From: Lactarius indigo
Taxonomy: Eukaryota > Basidiomycota > Agaricomycetes > Russulales > Russulaceae
Length of the DNA stretch: 64,000 nt
Reading direction: 5' to 3'
NCBI GenBank assembly: GCA_025766275.1
Contig: JAFKAC010000112.1
Coordinates: forward strand, 1-64,000
This document shows positions 57,128 through 64,000 of the stretch, piece after piece. Made by a program: the position numbers and the translations under genes. The notes beneath the pieces were generated by a model. The model ran no database searches. It had not been told where the DNA came from and saw only the letters and a list, made by a program, of their open reading frames with translations. Position 1 is the stretch's first letter. Every line of letters starts with the position of its first letter.

Positions 57128-59158
57128 ATGCAGAACGAGGACATCACTTACTCTGGCTCTGGCGGAGAGTCCGAGATATCACAGAGTCAAAGAGCACAGT
57201 CTGGTGACACAGGATTTATCATTACTCCTGAAGATGCAGATGTATTGCAGGAATATCTTGAAGAGTTCCAAGCTGCTGATACAAGCCTTCGTACCAGGAT
57301 AATTGAGAAAGCCATGGCCCAGTTATATCTGCTCCGCCCTTCTAGTGCACCATTTGATAAGAAGGTGGCCACAAAGGTGGGCTTCATTTATACAGTGACG
57401 GATATATTGCTCATTTCAGATTTCAGAAAATTCAGAAATGGTTTTATAACCACTACATCCGCCCCAGGCGTCAATATATCAAGTTCACTCGCAAATGGTC
57501 TGCCAGGAATGCATTCTATCACCTGCACCGTGAGGAAGTCTTGGAGCGTGCTAGGGAGGACTCTGGGACAGAGCCAGGGAACCCCGCATTCCTGGGGGCC
57601 CTTCAAGATGCAACCACTGCTTTATGGAATGATGTATCCCCTAAAGATCAAAGGGAGTATGTAGATGCTGCTAAGGAATGGTCAGAGAAGACTCCACCAA
57701 AGCATATTCAATCCAGGTACGCAAATATGTATCACCTTGGATCCATTTCTCTCATCTCTTCTATACAGAATGGCATCTTCTATGCGTGAGCGGATCATCC
57801 AAGACTTTCAAAGTCAACTCTACAAGACATGTGGTATTCGTTCCATTGTTCTCACAGCATATGAGGGTGAAGACAACAACCTCAAGATTGGCTTGTAAGT
57901 CATCCAAAAATGTATCCTTAATCTGTACTGACCATCAATTGATGCAAACCAATTTCAGCAATGATGTGAACAGTGTATTGCAGGATGGAAAGGACTTTCG
58001 GAAATTCTGCCCAGACTGGAAGAGTGCTGCCCTCTGGGAGCAGTGGACTCAATTTGGATTAAAGTGCTTTGCAAAAGGTTTGACAAGCTTCTTATCCCAG
58101 TGAGTGAATATCATTCATGTACATTCTAGAGACTGTCCAGGAGCATCCAAAAAAGGACAACTCAAGGACAATCCAATCCCCAATCCCCCTTGTATTTGAT
58201 GCAGATGGATGTCCGGAGCTTCCGACAGTTACTCAGCGTCATGGATATAAAGCCAAGATTGTTCAGTCATTGCTCAGGGATTATTGCACTGCACATATCC
58301 GTAAGCCATTCTTTTAATAAATGTGTATCGGTATTTAATATGTCGGAATAAGGTTATGTCACTGGAAAGCCAACACTGACCATTCCATGGGGATCATTGG
58401 TCAAGGATCCATCTTCCTGGATTCGTGATGAATGTATTCCAGATGGGTTTGAGTGGAAGGACCCATCTAAGATCCAGATTGGAGAGGTCTTTCGTCTACT
58501 GTACCACTGGAGTGACAGGCAAGATAAAGGCATTGACCCCTTGATGTGGGTATCAACGTCCCCACTCTTTAGTAATTTGGAAGATTCCCCAAGGCCTATG
58601 CGGAGTGTCCGAAGGGCTCGAAAGCAGCAATCACCAGCATCTGATGAAGAGTGCTTCATTCTTCCAGCTAGTCGGGACTCTGATCAGGAGGATGACATTA
58701 CTGATGCTGAAGATTCTTCAGATGATTCATCCAGGAATGATGATTCATCTGACAGGACTGATCCATCTGAGGATGAAGTGGCTATGAGGTCTCCACCCTT
58801 GAATATGTCTTATATACAGGAGGACGCTTGTCCTGGTGAGTCCAATTGTTATTGGGTTACCCTCAACTTATCAATGACAACATTGCATGTAGATGATGAT
58901 GGAGGTCCCAGTCCCACCTCTGCTGGACACGATTATCTGAGCATGAATAGATCTTCATTTCCAGGTTTGCATCCTATCCACATTACATCCGGCACCACCA
59001 ATCATTCATCAATGCACAGAAATGGCAGGACCATCACACTCTCCTCAGCTTCAATGGAAAGAAATGCAAGTTGGCCATCAGCCTCATGTAGCAAAAGGGA
59101 AAGGGAAAGAAATCAAACGAACTATCAAGGTCTCAGAGAAGGTCAGGTTAGTGGCTAA
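57128..59158 (+). CDS. KDZ-encoded large protein of unknown function
   Basis: ATG at 57128 (MQNEDITYSGSGGESE). Exons 57128-57376, 57427 onward, then others near 57770-57895, 57960-58078, 58131-58301 and 58354 to about 59158, joined by GT/AG introns that keep frame where I checked. The conserved-looking core has KKIQKWFYNHYIRPRR, ALWNDVSPKDQREYVDAAK, KTCGIRSIVLTAYEGED, FRKFCPDWKSAALWEQW and IPWGSLVKDPSSWI. The C-terminal third is acidic (EDSSDDSSRNDDSS). I recall similar proteins as frequent hypothetical products near transposons in Agaricomycetes but know no assigned function. The last exon boundary is uncertain. Confidence 0.65.
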
Positions 59159-59705
59159 CAATTAGCCCCTTCCCCAGACTTCTGATCACTTCACAGGAAT
59201 ATGGATACTGGTCAGGGTGCAGCTAAAGTCCATCCTGACATCTGGAGCATGAATAGATAGATATAAACATGTATATAGTCATGCTGGCGGAGTGTCCGCC
59301 CATAGCTTCAATGATGTGCCCTGAACCCATATGGATATTGGTCAACTAATTGTTTACAAACTGGTTGTGTATTTCATCGAGGATATCCCTGCTGGATGCA
59401 CTTATATGTTAGTCTCTTCAAACCCCTTTTCATTTGAACAGTATTTCTACATCTCTTTGTTGTATATGAGTATGACCCTCAATCAAATAATGACAAGACC
59501 CACTGGTTCCTACTCCTGGAACACTCATGGTCAAGCTCAGGGTTCACTGAAAATTCATCCGAACTCCCCATACATCCTATGGACTTGTTATACTGTAAAG
59601 GTATCCCCCAACATCCATTCAGGAGTAACCTTTGGTCATTGCTTATATATCCACATTCCCTGTACTTCCTGCCACCAATATGTATCACAATGAGTCATGT
59701 ATTGA
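59159..59705. other. KDZ right subterminal non-coding region
   Basis: About 550 bp without a supported gene. One CGG-N5-CCG site at 59288. Confidence 0.5.
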
Positions 59706-59865
59706 CTTGTTTATGCTAATAATCGAAAAGCGGACACCCCGCTTCCAGCCGGCGCCGGTTGGACTATCAATTACGTCGGATTCTCCGACGTCGGCCGGCG
59801 CCGGCTGAGTATGAATTACAGAAGATTCTCACCGTCGGTTGGGGGTATCAATTACATAAGCCACC
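59706..59865. repeat. KDZ right terminal inverted repeat
   Basis: Reverse complement of 46919-47075 with very few differences. Contains CGG-N5-CCG sites at 59731 and 59777. An ATG at 59811 inside the repeat is in frame with the downstream Copia polyprotein. Confidence 0.92.
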
Positions 59866-59877
59866 ACTATCCATTGG

Positions 59878-62800
59878 CTGCCACCGTGACCAAAGCATAT
59901 AAAGATGCCGGCGACGTAGGAGGCTTGAAACCCGAAGCGCGCTGGAAGGTCGATGAAGCTGCGGTCAGGCAGCTCATCGTCGCATCCGTACCCGACAGTG
60001 TCTTCAACCGCATCAAAGGCGGTGCTGATGCGAAGTCCGTATGGGACGAGTTGAAGAAGATCTTCGAGGGGCGGACGAGGAATTTGCTGATCGATCTAGG
60101 GAGGAAGCTTCAAAATACAAAATGTGGAGATGACGACGACGTACGCGCTCATTTTGAATCACTCGCTAATTTCCGCGAGCAGTTGGCGGCTATGGGACAA
60201 ACCATCAGCGATGAGCAATACACAAATACGCTGTTGGGATCCTTACCTTCCTCATACGACGCCAACATCAGTATCATCACCACAAATGCCGACATGAGCG
60301 CGACTATCATTACCCCCGCGACCGTCATCCGCATCATCACGGATGAGTACGACAAGCGCGTCCTCCGTAAAGCCAAGCCCAAGTCTTCCCAAGTCGAAGC
60401 CTTCACCGCAGAAGCCCAGAAGCCGAAGAAAAAGAAGCGCGATATGGAGTGCTTCAATTGCCACAAAAAAGGTCACATCAAGACCGAATGCTGGGCGAAA
60501 GGCGGTGGAAAGGAAGGCCAAGGGCCGAAGAACAGAATCGGCGCGAAGAATGGCGCCGCAGTTGCCGCCGAGCAATCCAAAGACATTGAAGCTTGGGCCG
60601 TTGTCGAAGCTGTTGACAAAGAAAACACCAACGAGGTGCCGCAAAGCCCGCTAAAGGAAGCCGAAGAAAAATCTGAAGTCAAAGCGATGGAAGCTGAGCT
60701 CTATGACTCGGGAGCCTCCCGACATATGTCACCTTTCCGAAGCAAATTCACGACGTACCAGCCAATTTCCCCACGCCCCATTGCTGCTGCCGACAAACGT
60801 ATCTTCTATGCTGAAGGAATCGGCGACTTGAAGATCGAAGTGCCGAACGGGGATGTCTTGACCCCGGTCCTGTTAAAGGACGCCCTGTATACGCCTCAAA
60901 TTGGACTTACTGTGGTGTCTATCGGGCGTATTGCTAAGGCCGGCTACTCAGTATCTTTTGAAGACGATCATTGCAAAATAGGAAAGGAAGATCGGATTGT
61001 CGGCAAAATTCCTTCCACGGGAAACGGCTTGTACAAGGTCGAACACGCGTTATCGGCTAGTGTGGCTCTCGAGCAAGTCAATATTCTCACGCTCCATCAG
61101 AGGCTTGGGCACGTGTCACTTGACACAATCCGAAGCCTCATTCGCGCCAACGTGGTCACTGGGCTGCAGATAATAGACGACGGTTCTCCTTTCTTTTGCG
61201 ACTCCTGCGAATATGCTAAGACGACACGCAAGACAATTCGCAAGGAGCGATCTGCACCTCTGGCTAGCGCTTTCGGCGACGAAATCCATTCAGATCTATG
61301 GGGGCCTTCTCCTCTCTTGAGCATCGGAAACCGCAAGTATTATGTTACCTTCACCGACGATCACACCCGCTACACAAGACTTGCGCTCTTACGCTCTAAG
61401 GACGAGACTTTGGAGGCCTACAAAACCTTTGCGGCTTGGGCTCAGACGCAGCACGGCGCACGCATCAAACGATTTCGGTCTGACCGCGGTGGAGAGTATA
61501 CCAGCGGCGACTTCACAAAATTCTTGCAAGAGCAAGGTACTGAACGCCGTCTTACCACTCATGACACACCGCAGCATAATGGCGTTGCGGAATCACTTAA
61601 CCGACGCCTACTCGAACGCGTGCGGGCCATGCTGCATGGAGCCGACCTGCCGAAGAACTTATGGGGTGAGGCGATTAACTTTGCTGTTTGGCTGAAGAAT
61701 CGCACGTCAACCAGAGTACTTGGTAATGTTACTCCGTTTGAACGTCTTTATGGAGAGAAACCTAACCTAGGGGGAGTGCCCGAGTGGGGGCAGCGCGTCT
61801 GGGTCCACGACGATACGGGCTCCAAGTTAGACGCGCGGGCTAGCGAAGCCCGTTGGGTCGGTTACGACAGCGACAGTCCGCACGCTCATCGCGTGTATTG
61901 GCCCGGCAAGAACTCTATTTCCGTCGAGAGGAATATAAAGTTCGTGCCCATTACTGTCACTGTCTTCACCCCTCCTCCTGGTTATGCAACTACTACGGTA
62001 CCTGCAACGTCGACAATATTCACGGCGCCACCTATACAGGCAGCCCCCTATATTCCCACAGTCCCCCAGTCAGTTGCTATCACACCTCGGCCGACGTTTA
62101 CGCGACCTGCGAGCCTTCCATTCACTCCACAGCGATCAACTTCTTCCTTCCCACCGACTGTTCCACCCCAGCAAGTCTCTGGACCCGGCAGCCAAGAAGA
62201 AGAAGAGGAGGAGGAAGCAGACGATGAAAAAGATGAAGAAGAAACCACCGGTCCCAGGCGAACGCCGCGCGCACCAAAGAAGAAGAGACGTGTCGAAGCG
62301 ACACAACCAACACGCAAGTCTGAGCGTCTGCCGAAACTATCAGATCACGCCAAACGCCTCGCTGCTGGAGAGGGCGTCACAGGTGAAGAATTTGAGGAGG
62401 TTGACTACATTTATTCCGCAGACCATGACGCACTCATTACCGCAGCCATACAAGAGGCGGGCGGCGACCCGAAGACGCTCAGCGAAGCGCAAGCGTGGCC
62501 GGACTGGCCCCGGTGGAAGGAGGCCATGGATCGCGAGCTTGCCACTCTCGAGCAAGCTGGAACTTGGGAAACAGTTCCGCGTCCATCTAACACAAACATT
62601 GTAGGATCGAAGTGGGTCTTCCGGATCAAACGCAAGGCAGACGGCAGTATCGAGAAGTACAAGGCGCGACTAGTAGCTCGCGGATTCACTCAAGTCTACG
62701 GTGTAGACTACCTCGACACCTTCTCGCCCGTCGCAAAACTTGCAAGCTTTCGCACAATACTGGCACTCGCTGCGCGCAACAATTGGGAGATCGATTCATT

Positions 62801-63998
62801 CGATTTCAATGGCGCGTACTTAAACGGCCAACTCGGCGAAGACGAACAAATATACATGCAGCCCCCGCCGGGATACGACTCACAGCAGGAGAATTCGGTT
62901 AAGAGGCTTCGGAAGTCTCTCTATGGGCTCAAACAGGCGGGGAGACGATGGTATGATACCCTTGCTCGCGCACTCGCTGACCTAGGTTTCCGCACTTCGC
63001 AGGCGGATCCAGGTATATTCTTCAGCCGCGTCAAGGGCCATCGCCTCATCCTTGCCATCCACGTCGACGATTGCATCATTACCGGAGACTCAGCAGAGTT
63101 AATTGCTGAGTACAAAACCAAATTGAACGATTACTACGCGCTCACTGATCTAGGACCAGTTCACTGGTTGCTAGGAATCAAAATCACGCGGGATCGTTCA
63201 ACACAAACTATTTCCCTTTCCCAAAAGTCTTATATCGACTCTATTCTTGCCCGGTTTGCCCTCGTCGACGCAAAATCTTACGCCACGCCCATGGTACCGG
63301 GAGTAATGTATTCCCGAAATGACTCCCCTACAAGCCCTGCCGAAACAGCGTTGATGAAAAAGACGCCGTACAGAGAGGCCATAGGAAGCCTAATGTATGC
63401 CTCAGTGGCGACCCGTCCCGACATCAGCTTCGCCGTCTCAACTCTCTCTCGATTTCTCGATAATCCGGGCGTCGCTCACTGGGAAGCAGTGAAGCGCATT
63501 TTCCGGTATTTGACAGGAACTCGCGATCTTGAGCTGACATACGGCGGCGAACGCCATGACTTGTTAGGATATACAGACGCCGACGGTGCTACTCAGGAGC
63601 ATCGGCATGCAATCTCTGGCTACGTCTTCCAATTAAATGGCGGCGCTGTCTCCTGGAGTTCGTGAAAGCAGGAGCTGATCACTCTTTCAACAGCCAAGGC
63701 CGAGTACGTTGCCGCAACGCACGCAGCAAAAGAAGCCATCTGGCTTCGGAAGCTTATATTCGAGCTCTTCCCCGAGCTTGAAACACCCACAATACTTTAT
63801 TGCGACAATCAAGCTGCTCTTCGACTTGCCATGGACGATAACTATCACGCCCGTACCAAGCACATTGATATCCGTTTCCACTTCATCCGACACGTCGTAG
63901 CGAGCGGCGCGCTGCGACTCGTGTACTGTCCGACGGAAGATATGACCGCGGACGTTTTGACGAAAGCCCTTCCCAAGTGGAAGGCAAATTTTCATATT
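59878..63998 (+). pseudogene. Copia gag-pol, 3' portion with a nonsense codon in RNase H
   Basis: Gag resumes with ATVTKAYKDAGDVGGLKPEA and shows the UBN2-type gag block, then a CCHC knuckle (CFNCHKKGHIKTEC), protease (YDSGASRHMSP), gag-pre-integrase (LHQRLGHVS), integrase (FTDDHTRY, SDRGGEYTS, QHNGVAESLNRRL), reverse transcriptase (KARLVARGFTQ, HVDDCIITG) and RNase H (YTDADGA). At 63663-63665 a TGA replaces the lysine codon expected in SSKKQEL. The same frame then continues to the window edge with TLSTAKAEYVAATHAAKEA and YHARTKHIDIR. Upstream of 59878 the frame is open into the KDZ inverted repeat back to ATG 59811, giving a chimeric leader. Confidence 0.9.
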
Positions 63999-64000
63999 AT

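Larger units (their letters stand above)
46997..59787. repeat. Dispersed palindrome CGG-R-N3-Y-CCG, 41 copies by hand count
   Basis: First bases of the sites: 46997, 47043, 47485, 48121, 48506, 49260, 49688, 49898, 50127, 50667, 50731, 50926, 51393, 51699, 52543, 52757, 52913, 53076, 53681, 54063, 54138, 54216, 54225, 54234, 54478, 54992, 55180, 55336, 55569, 55741, 55820, 56193, 56323, 56576, 56792, 57163, 58214, 58601, 59288, 59731, 59777. Each is CGG, five bases, CCG. The spacer starts with a purine in 40 of 41 and ends with a pyrimidine in all. They fall in TIRs, introns, exons and spacers. A hand scan of the 7.8-kb chromovirus, richer in GC, found about five CGG-N5-CCG, only one with the purine/pyrimidine rule. 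Confidence 0.9.
46919..59865. mobile_element. KDZ (Kyakuja-Dileera-Zisupton) DNA transposon, 12.9 kb, five genes
   Basis: Bounded by inverted repeats of about 157 bp, nested in Copia gag. Carries a KDZ transposase with a CxC2 cluster and a small acidic protein, both minus; a Zn2Cys6-like/coiled-coil protein, minus; and two plus-strand genes. No stop or frameshift was met in the conserved domain blocks of these genes, and the TIRs differ at very few positions, so it may be active. I could not identify a target duplication: left flank ACCGTCAC and right flank ACCGTGAC are close but neither identical nor in register with the TIR ends. Confidence 0.88.
46040..64000 (+). mobile_element. Copia retrotransposon, split by the KDZ element and cut by the window edge
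   Basis: 5' LTR to 46679, a tRNA-iMet-half primer site, gag start at 46764, then interruption at about 46908-59878 by the KDZ transposon. The remaining gag-pol (protease, integrase, reverse transcriptase, RNase H in Copia order) runs to the window end; the 3' LTR lies outside. A TGA at 63663-63665 and the insertion itself make it non-autonomous. Confidence 0.9.

Noticed and set aside
46919..59865. TET/JBP-type dioxygenase gene expected from other fungal KDZ elements
   Set aside because: I looked for it in both gene blocks and found no frame resembling a dioxygenase.
46900..59890. ACCGTCAC / ACCGTGAC flanks as KDZ target duplication
   Set aside because: One mismatch, and the copies are not equally spaced from the TIR ends, so it is not acceptable as a target duplication.
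1..64000. CRISPR arrays, bacterial operons, ribosomal RNA
   Set aside because: Spliced eukaryotic genes throughout; no spaced direct-repeat array or rRNA sequence seen.

Overview
The window is nuclear DNA of a filamentous basidiomycete, most likely an Agaricomycete. The evidence is short introns of about 50-65 bp with GT/AG ends, a plant-like plasma-membrane H+-ATPase, a local family of DUF6535 membrane proteins, and KDZ, tnp2 (Plavaka-like), Gypsy-chromovirus and Copia elements side by side. A Rhizoctonia/Ceratobasidium-like origin is possible but is only my inference.

Layout. 0.26-3.6 kb (+): plasma-membrane H+-ATPase. 5.3-8.0 kb (-): a DUF6535 membrane protein. 9.5-12.7 kb (-): trehalose-6-phosphate phosphatase (TPS2 type), 11 exons. 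14.6-29.4 kb (-): an array of further DUF6535 copies, comprising two decayed remnants (14.65-15.3 and 18.2-19.9 kb), one long copy with a +1 frameshift in a homopolymer (20.7-24.4 kb) and one long copy that looks intact (25.6-29.4 kb). Both long copies carry an internal duplication of the C-terminal region. 31.15-31.7 kb: a tract dense in TAGTC/GACTA.

31.8-42.4 kb (-): an unrecognised host gene whose sixth exon is split by a 7,845-bp Gypsy chromovirus (32,273-40,117). The element has apparently identical 511-bp LTRs and a 5-bp target duplication, CGGCT. Leaving out the element and one copy of the duplication, the exons form a consistent frame of about 800 codons, so the insertion looks recent. 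Its primer-binding site is complementary to its own predicted transcript start, which implies Tf1-type self-priming.

42.5-46.0 kb (+): a tnp2-type (CACTA/Plavaka-like) transposase gene, head to head with the host gene. 46.0-64.0 kb: a Copia retrotransposon running off the right edge, its gag split after 48 codons by a 12.9-kb KDZ DNA transposon (46,919-59,865).

The KDZ element is the most interesting object here. It has near-identical terminal inverted repeats of about 157 bp and five genes: a KDZ transposase with a CxC2 cysteine cluster, a small acidic protein, a Zn(II)2Cys6-like plus coiled-coil protein, a coiled-coil protein, and a large unrecognised protein. By hand count it also holds 41 copies of the palindrome CGG-N5-CCG, nearly all CGG-R-N3-Y-CCG, spread through TIRs, introns, exons and spacers. 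Inverted CGG triplets are the classical target of Zn2Cys6 dimers, and the element encodes a protein of that architecture. The element is otherwise visibly poor in CpG, yet each motif keeps two CpGs. I propose, as inference, that this is a transposon-borne reader plus dispersed-site system, possibly for anti-silencing or transposition-complex assembly.
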